From: Curtobacterium luteum | GTDB taxonomy: Bacteria; Actinomycetota; Actinomycetes; Actinomycetales; Microbacteriaceae | Reading direction: 5' to 3' | Assembly: GCF_014646995.1 (NCBI RefSeq) | Contig: NZ_BMOI01000014.1 | Location: 1 to 64,000 of the forward strand | DNA: 64,000 nt | Shown here: positions 46,970 through 56,456 of the stretch, piece after piece | Layout: every line of letters starts with the position of its first letter | How positions within the stretch are numbered: position 1 is the stretch's first letter | Made by a program: the position numbers and the translations under genes | The notes under the pieces: generated by a model | What the model was told of the DNA's origin: nothing | Databases searched by the model: none | The model's input: the letters and a program-made list of their open reading frames with translations, nothing else

Positions 46970-48448
46970 TCAGTACCGGTAGTGGTCGGGCTTGTACGGC
47001 CCCTCCACCGGCACGCCGATGTACGCCGCCTGCTCCGGGCGCAGCGTCGTCAGCTGCACCCCGAGCGCGTCGAGGTGCAGCCGCGCCACCTTCTCGTCGA
47101 GGTGCTTCGGCAGCACGTACACCCCCGTCGGGTACTCCGACGGCCGGGTGTGCAGCTCGATCTGCGCGAGGACCTGGTTCGTGAACGAGTTGCTCATCAC
47201 GAAGGACGGGTGCCCGGTGGCGTTCCCGAGGTTCATCAGGCGGCCTTCGCTCAGCACGAGGACCGATCGACCGTTCGGCAGGCGCCACTCGTGCACCTGC
47301 GGCTTGATCTCGACCTTCTCCGCCCCGGGCAGGGACTCGAGGCCGGCCATGTCGATCTCGTTGTCGAAGTGGCCCACGTTCGCCACGATCGCGAGGTGCT
47401 TCAGGGCGAGCATGTCGTCCACCCCGACGACCCCGAGGTTGCCGGTGCACGTGACGACGACGTCCACCTCGCCCGCGACGTCGGCCAGACGGGCGACCTG
47501 GTAGCCGTCCATCGCGGCCTGGAGCGCGCAGATCGGGTCGACCTCGGACACGATCACCCGGGCGCCCTGACCCCGGAGGGCCTCGGCCGCGCCCTTGCCG
47601 ACGTCGCCGTACCCGACGACGAACGCCACCTTGCCGCCGATGAGCACGTCCGTCGCGCGGTTCAGGCCGTCCGGCAGCGAGTGGCGGATGCCGTACTTGT
47701 TGTCGAACTTCGACTTCGTCACGGAGTCGTTGACGTTGATGGCGGGGAACTTCAGCGTGCCGTCGCGGAACAGCTCGTACAGGCGGTGCACGCCGGTCGT
47801 GGTCTCCTCCGTGACGCCCTCGACGTCGGCGGCGATCCGGGTCCAGCGGTCCCCCGAGTCCCGCAGCGACGCCGCGACGGTGTCGAGGACGATCCGCCAC
47901 TCGGCGCTCGCGTCCGCGGCCGGCTCCGGCGCACGACCGGCAGCCTCGGCGTCCGCGCCGGTGTGGACGAGCATCGTGGCGTCACCACCGTCGTCGAGGA
48001 TGAGGTTCGGACCGATCCAGTCCGCACCGGCCGCCGACGCCTCGGCGCTCCAGTCGAAGATGCGGTTCGTGCACCACCAGTACTCCTCGAGCGTCTCGCC
48101 CTTCCACGCGAACACCGGCACGCCGGCGGGTTCCGCGGCGGAGCCGGTGGGCCCGACGACGACGGCCGCAGCCGCCTCGTCCTGGGTCGAGAAGATGTTG
48201 CAGCTCGCCCAGCGCACCTGCGCTCCGAGGGCGACGAGGGTCTCGATGAGCGCCGCCGTCTGCACGGTCATGTGCAGTGACCCGGCGATGCGGGCGCCGG
48301 CGAGCGGTTGCGAGGGGCCGAACTCCTCGCGGAGGGACATCAGGCCCGGCATCTCGTTCTCGGCGAGGCGGATCTGGTGGCGTCCGGCCTCGGCCAGGGA
48401 GAGGTCGGCGACGCGGAAGGCTGCTGCGGTGCGGGCTTCGGTGGGCAT
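46970..48448 (-). CDS. ahcY: Adenosylhomocysteinase
   Basis: A 492-residue enzyme that splits S-adenosylhomocysteine into adenosine and homocysteine and so keeps methylation reactions running. [15 protein letters not shown], the NAD loop [31 protein letters not shown] and the C-terminal KPDHYRY are conserved. Length matches the actinobacterial form with its extra insert. ATG 48448 fits homologues. The orthologue in M. tuberculosis, Rv3248c, likewise lies close to mtrAB. Confidence 0.97.
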   Translation of the reverse strand: MPTEARTAAAFRVADLSLAEAGRHQIRLAENEMPGLMSLREEFGPSQPLAGARIAGSLHMTVQTAALIETLVALGAQVRWASCNIFSTQDEAAAAVVVGPTGSAAEPAGVPVFAWKGETLEEYWWCTNRIFDWSAEASAAGADWIGPNLILDDGGDATMLVHTGADAEAAGRAPEPAADASAEWRIVLDTVAASLRDSGDRWTRIAADVEGVTEETTTGVHRLYELFRDGTLKFPAINVNDSVTKSKFDNKYGIRHSLPDGLNRATDVLIGGKVAFVVGYGDVGKGAAEALRGQGARVIVSEVDPICALQAAMDGYQVARLADVAGEVDVVVTCTGNLGVVGVDDMLALKHLAIVANVGHFDNEIDMAGLESLPGAEKVEIKPQVHEWRLPNGRSVLVLSEGRLMNLGNATGHPSFVMSNSFTNQVLAQIELHTRPSEYPTGVYVLPKHLDEKVARLHLDALGVQLTTLRPEQAAYIGVPVEGPYKPDHYRY

Positions 48449-48571
48449 GCGGTCAGTCTCCCACGCACGCGTCCGCGCGCGGTGTGCGCGACGCGGTGCG
48501 ACGCGGTCGGCCGGGAGGCACGGTGCGCGACCCGACGTCGGTCACGCGGGCAGGGCCTCCAGGCCGGCGTG

Positions 48572-48784
48572 TCAGTCGACCTCGCGGAGCGGCTCACGTC
48601 GCACGACGCGCCACCCGCGGGGCACGCGCAGCCGCGCGGCGTGCCGTGCGCAGAGGTCGTACCCGTGCGGTTCGACCCGCGTCGAGAGCGGCCCGACGAC
48701 GACCATCGAGTCGGCGTAGTCGTACGTGAGGGTCGCCGACGCGCTCGCGCCACAGGTGACCTTGCTGCAGATCCGTACGTCCAT
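48572..48784 (-). CDS. DUF3499 family protein
   Basis: A 70-residue protein with a CSKVTCGASASATLTYDYADS start and EPHGYDLCARHAARLRVPRGWRVVR end: two cysteine pairs plus a CxxH that could bind zinc. This is the DUF3499 pattern, conserved in actinobacteria and of unknown function. A TAGGGT box ends 10 bases before the ATG. It is divergent from the Rv3259-like gene, as in M. tuberculosis. Confidence 0.88.
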   Translation of the reverse strand: MDVRICSKVTCGASASATLTYDYADSMVVVGPLSTRVEPHGYDLCARHAARLRVPRGWRVVRREPLREVD

Positions 48785-48794
48785 ACCGCCACCG

Positions 48795-48836
48795 ACCCTA
48801 CCGGGTGCGCCCCGGGCGGCCCGTCGCGCGTACGAT
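48795..48836. promoter_or_regulatory. Divergent -10 boxes of the DUF3499 and Rv3259-like genes
   Basis: TAGGGT on the minus strand (48795-48800) ends 10 bases before ATG 48784; TACGAT on the plus strand (48831-48836) ends 6 bases before ATG 48843. The start codons are only 58 bases apart. Confidence 0.5.
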
Positions 48837-48842
48837 GACGGG

Positions 48843-49283
48843 ATGCGTCGCAAGCCCCCGCTCGTCACCCCGGTCGACCGAGGCCGGGGCCGTTCCCGGC
48901 ACGGACGCGGCGGCCGGTCGAGCGTGACCGGGCCGGACCTCGCGCCGCTCGTCACCCGTGCCGAGACGTTCGACCGGATCGTCGGCGACACCGCGCACTA
49001 CCTCGTGCAGCTGTGGTCCGACGAACTCACCGGCGTCGTGTTCCAGGTCGCTGACATGCCGACGGACCAGACCCTCCCGGAGCGCATGCCCCGGTGGCGG
49101 GTGGACCGCGCCGGACGGCGGGTGACGATCTTCCGGATCCCGGTCGAGCGGGTGACCCGACGACCCGAGAAGGACGACGTCGACCGACGGATCGTCATCG
49201 AGACCGCGGTGTTCCGCGCCGTGGGCGAGCTGATCGACAAGGACCCGTGGGACCTGGCGCCGGACCGCTACCGGCACTGGTGA
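48843..49283 (+). CDS. Rv3259-like, metallopeptidase-family protein without the zinc motif
   Basis: A 146-residue protein with a basic N-terminus and a domain FDRIVGDTAHYLVQLW ... RRVTIFRIPVERVTRR ... RRIVIETAVFRAVGELI. Overall layout and gene position next to DUF3499 fit the small zincin-like metallopeptidase family, but the expected HExxH segment reads ETAVFRAVGEL, with no histidines, so it cannot be an active zinc peptidase. It may be a structural relative with another role. Start 6 bases after TACGAT. Confidence 0.65.
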   Translation: MRRKPPLVTPVDRGRGRSRHGRGGRSSVTGPDLAPLVTRAETFDRIVGDTAHYLVQLWSDELTGVVFQVADMPTDQTLPERMPRWRVDRAGRRVTIFRIPVERVTRRPEKDDVDRRIVIETAVFRAVGELIDKDPWDLAPDRYRHW

Positions 49284-49332
49284 CGGCGGCCCGCCCCGGG
49301 ACGGGGTCCGCGGCGGTCGCCGGAGACCCCGG

Positions 49333-50739
49333 TCAGGGGTAGACGCGCACCGGTGTGGAGACCGCCGTCGACGGACGGATCGGGTACCCCGCGATCCCCT
49401 CGTCGTCCTGGTACGTGACCCCGCCGACGAGTCCCTCGGCGCCCTCGATGCGCAGCTGCGTCGCCGTCGGTGCCGTGAAGGTCGCGGTCGCGCCGGACAC
49501 GACCGTCAGCTCCTGCACGCGGTCACCCGAGGTGACGGTGACGTCGGCGTCCCGCTGGGTCGGGTTCACGAGGGACATCCGGGCACCGCCACCGGGTGCG
49601 ATCGCGGTGACGACGTCGTCGCCGAGCGGCTCGGCGGACGCGAACCAGCCGAGGTCGGTCGCGCCGCCCTGCGTCGGGGTCGTCGTCCGGGCCCCGGCCA
49701 CGACGGGCACCGTCGAACTGACCGTGAACGAGTACCGCCCGTCCGGGAAGTCGTCCAGCGCGACGTCGGTCACGATGCCCGGCTCGGCGGTGGCGTTCAC
49801 CGTGGAGCCGCCACCGTCCGCCGTCGTGATGCCGATGGAGACGCGGGCGGTCGCGGTGCCGGGGACGAAGAGCCGGAGGACCGGGGCCGCGTCGGCGGTG
49901 TCGTCGCCGCGCTGCGCGGCCTCCGCGCCGCTCAGGACGACGCCCGGGATCACCTGCGACGTGCTCGGCGCGGCACCGCCGGAGACGATGTCGAACCCGC
50001 CGGGGGTCAGCGTCCGGACGACGGTCTCCTGCATGTGCGCGACGATCTGTCCGCCCGACGACTCGACGTGGACGACGGTGGACGCCTGGTCCGAGACGAA
50101 CCCGGACAGCGGGACGACCTTCTGGCTGTTCGGCGCGACGACGATGCCGGTCGTGCCCGGTGCCGACACCTCGCCGGAGGCGTCGTAGATCGACAGGTCG
50201 ACGGTGGCGTTCACGTCGGTCGGGTTGGAGAGCGTGATGAGGCTGGTCCGACCGGTCTCGGTCGACCCGCCCACGAGCCACGTCGACTGCGCCGGGTCGT
50301 CGCAGGACGCCGCGCCGACACCGACGAGGTCGCCGTCGGAGACGCTCTGGTAGCTGCTGCCCGCGACCTGCGGCGTCGTGGAGCCGGCCGGGGCGGTGAG
50401 GAGCCGCGGATCGCTCGAGCCGGAGGCCGACGCATCGAGGTCCGAGCGCTCGACGGTGTCCCCCGTCGTGGCGGTCGCGATCGTGGCGCTGCCGACCGCG
50501 GTGGCCTTCGTGGCGTCGTTGCCGGCGTCGTCGGACAGCCGGAGCGCATCGCCGGCGCAGACGCGCTCGGCGTCGGCCGCGACAGGGGTCACGGTCTGCC
50601 CGGCGGGACGACCGGGCGTCGAGGCGGTCCCGAGCGCGTGCGCCGCCGTCACGGTCCCCGCGGCGACGACGACCGCGACCGCGGTGGCCGTACCGCGGAC
50701 GAGCCAGCGGCGGACGGTCGAGGGGGTGCTGGCGCTCAT
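49333..50739 (-). CDS. DUF5719 family secreted or membrane-anchored protein
   Basis: A 468-residue protein with an N-terminal membrane anchor or signal (about 12-36) and a long Thr/Ser/Ala-rich outer region of beta-type repeats (STWLVGGSTETGRTSLITLSNPT, VTAIAPGGGARMSLVNPT). This is the DUF5719 family, always next to a large glycosyltransferase in actinobacteria. Start ATG 50739 has GAGGAG upstream and overlaps the glycosyltransferase stop by four bases, so the two are coupled. Confidence 0.88.
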   Translation of the reverse strand: MSASTPSTVRRWLVRGTATAVAVVVAAGTVTAAHALGTASTPGRPAGQTVTPVAADAERVCAGDALRLSDDAGNDATKATAVGSATIATATTGDTVERSDLDASASGSSDPRLLTAPAGSTTPQVAGSSYQSVSDGDLVGVGAASCDDPAQSTWLVGGSTETGRTSLITLSNPTDVNATVDLSIYDASGEVSAPGTTGIVVAPNSQKVVPLSGFVSDQASTVVHVESSGGQIVAHMQETVVRTLTPGGFDIVSGGAAPSTSQVIPGVVLSGAEAAQRGDDTADAAPVLRLFVPGTATARVSIGITTADGGGSTVNATAEPGIVTDVALDDFPDGRYSFTVSSTVPVVAGARTTTPTQGGATDLGWFASAEPLGDDVVTAIAPGGGARMSLVNPTQRDADVTVTSGDRVQELTVVSGATATFTAPTATQLRIEGAEGLVGGVTYQDDEGIAGYPIRPSTAVSTPVRVYP

Positions 50740-53588
50740 TCGTCGCGCTCCTCGTCGAAGGTGGTCGCGGGCTCCTCGGCCTCGATGCGGTTCGAGGTGG
50801 CACGGCGTCGGCGGGGCGCGGTCGGCACCGCGAGCAGGGCGGCTGCACCGAAGACCACGCCGAGGACGACCAGGTAGGCGACGTGCGTCGCGTGGGCGGC
50901 CGCTGAGCCGGTGGACGTCCGGTCGACCGTGCCGTCGAAGTGGAAGAGCTGGCCGCTCGGTGTCTCACCGATGCTGGTGAAGAGGGCGTTCTGCCCGATC
51001 GCCCCGGCGGCGCGGTCGTGCACCGCCTGCGCCTCGGGCGAGGAGCCGGCGTCGTCGAGCAGGACGAAGCTCACCCCGAGCGAGCGGAGCGCCGGGCGCG
51101 GGTCGTAGCCGCTCCGGCTCGCCAGGTTGCCCGCGAGCGTGGTGAGCTGCTCGCCCGCACGGCTCAGGGCCAGCGCCGTCGACTCGAGCGTCGACTGGTC
51201 GTCGAGCGTCGAGCCCTGACCACGCTCGAGTGCCACGGACAGTGACCCGTCCGGCTGCGGGTCGACGACCAGCGTGCCGACGTCGGGGTTCGCCTGCGCC
51301 TCGGCGTTGACGTAGGCGCTGAGGACGCGTCCGCTGGTCGGCTGGATCGCGGCGGTCTGCAGGTAGAAGGCCGCGAAGGCCGGCGCGACCGTCACGCCCG
51401 CGAGCACCGTCGCCACGAGTGCCGCGACGGGAGCGGTCCGCGGCAGGACGTCGAGCCCGATGCATGCTGCGGCGACGATCCCGAGCCAGGAGACGCTGAG
51501 CCCACTGCCCGGCCAGATGATCGTGGTCGTGGACCCGACGCCGGTGACCGCGAGCTGCGTGGCACCGAACGCGGTGGCGTACCCGAGCAGGGCCAGGACG
51601 AGTGCGGCGCCGGCGACCGACCACCGGTGCCCGAGCATCGCCCCGAGCGCGGCGGCGGCGACCGGGAGCGCGAGGACGGCCATGGCGACCGGCAGCACCC
51701 ACACCGGGAGCCCCAGCGGCGCGGACGCCTGCAGCCAGCCGCTCCAGTCCGGCACCGGCTGCCCGATCGCGAGCTGGAAGGCCGAGGGCGCGCGGGTGGC
51801 GGACGGCACACCGGGGTCGGCGAAGACGGCGAGCGGGTTGCCCCGCGCGACCTGTGCGAGCACGAGCGGCAGGAAGAGCACCGCGGCGGGGACCGGGACG
51901 AACACCCGACGGTGCGCGCGTCGCCAACCGACGACGAGCGAGACGAGCCAGGCGACGAGGAGCACGGGCAGCAGCGACGGCGCCGAGGCCGCCACGACGG
52001 CGAAGAGGATCGCGGCCCCGGACGCCCACGCCCACGAGCGGTGGGCCTCGAGGAGCGCGAGGAAGAGCCACGGCAGCGTCAGGTGCGCGATGACGGCCCC
52101 GAGGTGGCCGCTCGTGACCGCACCGACGAGCGTCGGCGCGATCGCGTACAGCGCAGCCCCGACGACCGGCACCCAGGCGCGCGTGGTGACCTTGCGGACG
52201 GCGAACCAGGCACCGAGCGCCGACACCGGGAACGCGAGCAGCACCACGAGCACCACCGAGGTCGACGGCGACCAGAACGTGATCGAGCCGAGGACCGCGA
52301 CCACCGCCGTGAAGGGGTCGCTCGGGCCGGTGAAACCGGTGCCGATCGAGTGCCAGCCGTAGCCGACGTTCTGCCAGAGGCGTCCGACCGTCGTCGACAG
52401 CGGCAGGAGTCCCCCGCCGGTGAGGGCCGGCGAGCCGAGCAGCGGGAACAGCGTGACGACGCTCAGGACCGCGGCCGCGAGGACGACCCACACGCCGCCG
52501 TCGCCGAGGAAGGAGGCGCGGGCGATCGGGGCGTCCTCGACCCGCGCGAGTTCGACGTCGCGGGAGGTCGTCCGCCGCTCGTGGACCCGGCGCCAGCTCA
52601 CGCGGAGCGGCTCGACGGCAGCCCAGCCCACGGAGCGGTTCCGCGCCAGCACCTTCCGCGAGCGACCGGTGCCGCCGCCGAACGCGACCGCGAAGGCCGC
52701 CGCGAGTTCGCCGCTCACGGCCGCCGGGTGCTTCGCGACGAGGTGGCCGACCGCCCGCCCCACCGCGAACGGCACGAGCATCAGCCAGTGCAGCCAGAGC
52801 AGCCCGGCCGGCGCGTAGGTCATGCGGCGGTGCAGCTGCGCCTGTCGGTGCATCCGGACGCGCTTGCCCTCGGTGAGGCGCTTGCGGCCGAACTCCTCCA
52901 CCGGGCCAGCGCTCGTGATCCGCGCCTCCGGCACGACGGCGACGCGGTGGCCGGCCAGTCGGGCTCGGACGCAGAGGTCGAGCGCGGCGTCGACGTCGGG
53001 CAGCGCCGGGTCGAACCCACCGAGCTGCTCCCAGACCGAGCGCCGCACGAGCATGCCCGCCGCCGCGACGCCGAGCACGTCGGTGTGGCGGTCGTGCTGC
53101 CCCTGGTCCAGCTCGTCCTGCACGAGCACGAGCGAGCGACCGGTCCGGGTCATGCTCTCGCCGAAGTCGCGGATCTTCGACGGGTCGTCGTCGTGCACGA
53201 GCTTCGGTCCGGCGACGACGACCGACGGGGCGATCTCCACCGCGGTGAGGAGCTCGGCGAGCGCGGTCGGCGCGGGCGCGTTGTCGTGCCCGAGGAACCA
53301 CAGCCACTCGTCGACGGGCCCGTCGGCGTCCACGGGGCGGACCTCGCGCACGCCCGCGGCGACGGCCTGGGCGAACGTCCGGTGCCCCGGGAGGCGGATG
53401 AGTTCGGCGGAACCGCCGAACGCGAGGTCGGCGGTCGAGCCGTCGGTCGATCCGGCGTCGACCACGACGAGCCCTTCGGGGTGACGGGTCTGCCGGGCCA
53501 GCGCGTCGAGGGTGCGGTCGAGGTGGTCGCCGCCGTCGGCGGCGACCAGGATCGCGGTGACACGGGGCTGGGAGGCACTGGGCTGCAT
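50736..53588 (-). CDS. Glycosyltransferase family 2 protein with large membrane domain
   Basis: A 950-residue protein. The N-terminal GT2 domain (about 1-260) has VTAILVAADGGDHLDRTLDALARQ, VVVDAGSTDGS, WLWFLGHDNAPAPTAL (metal-binding region) and DVDAALDLCVRARLAG. The rest holds about a dozen membrane segments and an outer loop region. It probably adds a sugar from a nucleotide or lipid donor to an envelope glycan. ATG 53588 (MQPSASQPRV) is chosen; a TAGAGT box ends 10 bases upstream, and a longer start would overlap that box. Confidence 0.88.
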   Translation of the reverse strand: MQPSASQPRVTAILVAADGGDHLDRTLDALARQTRHPEGLVVVDAGSTDGSTADLAFGGSAELIRLPGHRTFAQAVAAGVREVRPVDADGPVDEWLWFLGHDNAPAPTALAELLTAVEIAPSVVVAGPKLVHDDDPSKIRDFGESMTRTGRSLVLVQDELDQGQHDRHTDVLGVAAAGMLVRRSVWEQLGGFDPALPDVDAALDLCVRARLAGHRVAVVPEARITSAGPVEEFGRKRLTEGKRVRMHRQAQLHRRMTYAPAGLLWLHWLMLVPFAVGRAVGHLVAKHPAAVSGELAAAFAVAFGGGTGRSRKVLARNRSVGWAAVEPLRVSWRRVHERRTTSRDVELARVEDAPIARASFLGDGGVWVVLAAAVLSVVTLFPLLGSPALTGGGLLPLSTTVGRLWQNVGYGWHSIGTGFTGPSDPFTAVVAVLGSITFWSPSTSVVLVVLLAFPVSALGAWFAVRKVTTRAWVPVVGAALYAIAPTLVGAVTSGHLGAVIAHLTLPWLFLALLEAHRSWAWASGAAILFAVVAASAPSLLPVLLVAWLVSLVVGWRRAHRRVFVPVPAAVLFLPLVLAQVARGNPLAVFADPGVPSATRAPSAFQLAIGQPVPDWSGWLQASAPLGLPVWVLPVAMAVLALPVAAAALGAMLGHRWSVAGAALVLALLGYATAFGATQLAVTGVGSTTTIIWPGSGLSVSWLGIVAAACIGLDVLPRTAPVAALVATVLAGVTVAPAFAAFYLQTAAIQPTSGRVLSAYVNAEAQANPDVGTLVVDPQPDGSLSVALERGQGSTLDDQSTLESTALALSRAGEQLTTLAGNLASRSGYDPRPALRSLGVSFVLLDDAGSSPEAQAVHDRAAGAIGQNALFTSIGETPSGQLFHFDGTVDRTSTGSAAAHATHVAYLVVLGVVFGAAALLAVPTAPRRRRATSNRIEAEEPATTFDEERDE

Positions 53589-53598
53589 GACGGGCGTC

Positions 53599-53604
53599 AC
53601 TCTA
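53599..53604 (-). promoter_or_regulatory. -10 box upstream of the large glycosyltransferase gene
   Basis: TAGAGT on the minus strand ends 10 bases before ATG 53588, predicting a leader of only a few bases. Confidence 0.45.
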
Positions 53605-53711
53605 CGGTCTGGAGGCACGTGCTCCGTCGCGGACGACGGCGTGCCGTGAACCTGTGGAGGTCATCACCGCACGGTGTGAGCCGGACGTTGTCCGGGCCTC
53701 CCGTCGGGCGG

Positions 53712-54035
53712 CTAGGCCCGTTTGCGCAGCTTGCGACGCTCGCGCTCGGAGAGACCGCCCCAGATGCCGAAGCGCTCGTCGTTCTCGAGCGCGTACTCGA
53801 GGCACTGCGCCCGGACCTCGCACGAGGTGCAGATCTTCTTCGCCTCGCGCGTCGATCCGCCCTTCTCCGGGAAGAACGCCTCCGGGTCGGTCTGCGCGCA
53901 CAGCGAGTCCGCCTGCCAGGCGAGGGGGTTCTCCTCGTCGTCGGTGTCGGGACGCCGCACGCCCGGGACGCCGAGCGACACGGGGTCGACGTGCCAGTCC
54001 TCCGGAACTCCGGCGCTGAAGTCGGAACCGTTCAC
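53712..54035 (-). CDS. whiB2: WhiB-family regulator, WhiB2/WhmD type
   Basis: A 107-residue Wbl protein. Cluster cysteines: DSLCAQTDP, KKICTSCE and AQCLEYA, followed by RFGIWGGLSERERRKLRKR. FFPEKGGSTREAKK is the WhiB2/WhmD (Streptomyces WhiB) signature; these proteins act with WhiA in cell division control. GTG 54035 is chosen after VIRV; GTG 54044 is an alternative. Promoter and palindrome are described at 54088. M. tuberculosis Rv3260c occupies the same neighbourhood. Confidence 0.92.
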   Translation of the reverse strand: MNGSDFSAGVPEDWHVDPVSLGVPGVRRPDTDDEENPLAWQADSLCAQTDPEAFFPEKGGSTREAKKICTSCEVRAQCLEYALENDERFGIWGGLSERERRKLRKRA

Positions 54036-54087
54036 CCTGATCACCCCTGACGTCTCGTGACGGACCACGACGGGTTGCCGTCGTTGC

Positions 54088-54122
54088 CTGTAATTACAGC
54101 GGTGTCATTCGCCAGGTGTCAA
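54088..54122 (-). promoter_or_regulatory. whiB2 promoter with palindrome and two GACAC motifs
   Basis: On the minus strand: -35 TTGACA (54117-54122), 18-base spacer, -10 TGTAAT (54093-54098). The -10 lies inside a perfect 12-bp palindrome CTGTAATTACAG (54088-54099). GACAC, the WhiA-type core, occurs at 54102-54106 and 54116-54120. It is the best consensus promoter in the window. The leader is about 50 bases. Confidence 0.7.
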
Positions 54123-54219
54123 GTCGCGGATCATAGAAGCCGCTGACCGTTCCGGCGTGTCATGTCCCCCGTACGGGCGTGTCGCCCGCGTTCTGTCCGG
54201 GCTTCGGGGGACAAGCCGG

Positions 54220-55188
54220 TCACACTCGGGACACGCTCCGGCGCGCCTCCCACGCACTCGACACCATCTCGTCCAGGGAGTGTCGCATCGCCCATTCGAG
54301 GTCGCGGGCAGCCGCCTCTCCGGTCGCGACGATGCGCGCCGGGTCGCCGGGACGCCGCGGAGCGACCTCGGGCTCGAAGGCGATTCCGGTGCCGGCCGCC
54401 ATGGCGTCCATGATCTGGCGGACGCTCACGCCGTCGCCGCTGCCGAGGTTGTAGGCGCGCTCCAGCGGCTCCCCCGCCTCGAGCTTCCGCGCGGCGACCG
54501 CGTGCGAGTGGGCGAGGTCGGCGACGTGCACGTAGTCGCGGACGCAGGTTCCGTCCGGCGTCGGGTAGTCGTCGCCGTTGATGCGCGGGGTGCGCCCGGC
54601 GAGCAGCGCGTCGAACACGAGCGGGAAGAGGTTGTGCGGGCTCGCGTCGTAGAGGTCCGGCTCCCCCGACCCGACGACGTTGAAGTAGCGGAGCGACGTC
54701 GTGGTGAAGCCGCGGGCGACCTCCATGTCCCGGAGGAGCCACTCGCCGATCAGCTTCGACTCGCCGTACGGCGACTCCGGCGCCTTCGGTGTGGACTCGA
54801 CGACCGTGTCGACGTCCGGGGTGCCGTAGACGGCCGCACTCGACGAGAAGACGACCTTCGTGACGTCCTGCTCGGCCATCGCGCGGAGCAGGGTCGTCAT
54901 GCCCGTGACGTTCTGCTCGTAGGTGTGCAGCGGGCGCTCCACGGAGACCCCGGCGTACTTGAAGCCCGCGACGTGCACGACGCCCGTGACGGCGTGCTCG
55001 CGGAGCGTCCGTGCCACGAGGTCGCCGTCGAGGATCGTGCCCTCGACGAACGGCACGTCGTCCGGCACGAAGGCGCGGAAGCCGCTCGACAGGTCGTCGA
55101 GCGCGACGGTGTCGATGCCGGCACCCCGGAGCGCGCGGACGACGTGGGACCCGATGTACCCGGCACCGCCGGTGACCAGCCAACTCAT
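54220..55188 (-). CDS. galE: UDP-glucose 4-epimerase
   Basis: A 322-residue short-chain dehydrogenase that interconverts UDP-glucose and UDP-galactose. NAD motif VTGGAGYIGSHVVRALRG, FSSSAAVYGTP and the catalytic YGESK (YxxxK) are visible, as is VGSGEPDLYDASPHNLFPLV. ATG 55188 follows a TAGCGT box by 7 bases; an upstream GTG in the same frame overlaps that box and is unlikely. It probably supplies precursors to the nearby glycosyltransferases. Confidence 0.95.
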   Translation of the reverse strand: MSWLVTGGAGYIGSHVVRALRGAGIDTVALDDLSSGFRAFVPDDVPFVEGTILDGDLVARTLREHAVTGVVHVAGFKYAGVSVERPLHTYEQNVTGMTTLLRAMAEQDVTKVVFSSSAAVYGTPDVDTVVESTPKAPESPYGESKLIGEWLLRDMEVARGFTTTSLRYFNVVGSGEPDLYDASPHNLFPLVFDALLAGRTPRINGDDYPTPDGTCVRDYVHVADLAHSHAVAARKLEAGEPLERAYNLGSGDGVSVRQIMDAMAAGTGIAFEPEVAPRRPGDPARIVATGEAAARDLEWAMRHSLDEMVSSAWEARRSVSRV

Positions 55189-55195
55189 GCTCGCC

Positions 55196-55201
55196 ACGCT
55201 A
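55196..55201 (-). promoter_or_regulatory. -10 box of a leaderless promoter (galE)
   Basis: TAGCGT on the minus strand ends 7 bases before ATG 55188. Confidence 0.5.
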
Positions 55202-55241
55202 GCGGAACGGCCGGGTCGGCAGGGCCGTCAGGGCTGCGAGT

Positions 55242-56450
55242 TCACGCGCCGGTCGCGATGAAGACGGTGGACGTCAGGCCCGAGGTCGCGTCCGCCTCGA
55301 CCGTGACGTCGCCCTCGTCGGGGGTGACGTAGCAGCTCTCCCCCTGGCGGAGCAGGGTCGCGCTCGTCGCACCGACGAGCGTCACCACCCCCTCGGTGCA
55401 GATCGCGATGGAGGGGCCGTGCAGCGGTGCCACGCCGCCCGTACCGAGCCCGACCGGCCCGCCGTCGCCGGTGACCCGCACGAGCGCGAAGCCCACACCG
55501 TCCGGCGCGAACCGGTCGACCCCGGGCGCGAGGTGCTCCGGCTCGAGGACCGGCGCCGGGTACGCCGTGAAGTCGAGGACGTGCAGGAGCTCGGGGACGT
55601 CGACGTGCTTCGGGGTGAGCCCGCCACGGAGGACGTTGTCCGACGGCGCCATGAGCTCGATGCCGAGCCCGTCGAGGTACGCGTGGATGTTCCCGGCGGG
55701 CAGGTACATGGACTCGCCCGTCCGGAGCGTCACACGGTGCATGAGCAGCGAGACGACGATGCCGGGGTCGTCCGGGTACGCCTCGGCGAGGTCGCGGACG
55801 GTGCGGACGTTCGGGCTGGCGGCGTCGTCCGGCATCATGGTCGCGAGGTCGCTCACCGCCCGGACCACCGCGAGCGCGCCCTCGTCGGCGGTCTCGAGCC
55901 AGCGGACGGTGTCCTCGAGGCCCTGCCCGAGGTGCGCGACCAGCGGGCCGAGGCGTCCGGATCCGGCGTCCAGGCGCTCGACGTCCGCGAGGGTCTCGGC
56001 GACCGGCCGGAAGCCGCTCAGCGCCTCGAACCGCTCGCTCAGCGCCACGACGAGTTCGGGCTTCGGGAACGGGTCCTTGTAGTTCCGCGCGGGGTCGTCG
56101 ACCGGGACGCCGGCCGCTTCCTCGCGGTCGAAGCCCTCCCGCGCCTGCTCCGGGGTCGGGTGCGCCTGGAGCGACAGCGGTGCGGCGGCTGCGAGCACCT
56201 TGAGGAGGAACGGCAGCCCGGTGCGGCCCGCCCCCAGCGCCGCCTCCGGCTCGGCGGCGATCCAGTCGAGGAGCGTGTCGGCACCACCGACCGTCGCCGG
56301 GTTCACCACGACGCTCGGGCTGCCAGGGTGCGCCCCCAGCCACAGCTCCGCCTGGGGTGCGCCGGTGACGGTGCGGCCGAGGAGCTCCGGGATCGCGGTG
56401 ACGGACCCCCAGGCGTAGTCGCGCGGGGTGTTGGTGATGCCGAGGAACAT
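55242..56450 (-). CDS. manA: Mannose-6-phosphate isomerase, class I
   Basis: A 402-residue zinc enzyme that interconverts fructose 6-phosphate and mannose 6-phosphate, feeding GDP-mannose synthesis. LQAHPTPEQAREGF, YKDPFPKPELVVAL (zinc ligands) and RTGESMYLPAGNIHAYL are class I signatures. A TAGGCT box ends 6 bases before the ATG, and the divergent O-antigen-ligase-like gene starts only 43 bases away. Confidence 0.94.
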   Translation of the reverse strand: MFLGITNTPRDYAWGSVTAIPELLGRTVTGAPQAELWLGAHPGSPSVVVNPATVGGADTLLDWIAAEPEAALGAGRTGLPFLLKVLAAAAPLSLQAHPTPEQAREGFDREEAAGVPVDDPARNYKDPFPKPELVVALSERFEALSGFRPVAETLADVERLDAGSGRLGPLVAHLGQGLEDTVRWLETADEGALAVVRAVSDLATMMPDDAASPNVRTVRDLAEAYPDDPGIVVSLLMHRVTLRTGESMYLPAGNIHAYLDGLGIELMAPSDNVLRGGLTPKHVDVPELLHVLDFTAYPAPVLEPEHLAPGVDRFAPDGVGFALVRVTGDGGPVGLGTGGVAPLHGPSIAICTEGVVTLVGATSATLLRQGESCYVTPDEGDVTVEADATSGLTSTVFIATGA

Positions 56451-56456
56451 GCGGCG

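Noticed and set aside
46591..47184. Plus-strand frame encoding 58-residue repeats (MPGAAGGHD...)
   Set aside because: It exists because the DNA repeat length is divisible by three; it runs into ahcY antisense, lacks a ribosome-binding site and looks like low-complexity translation of a structured repeat.
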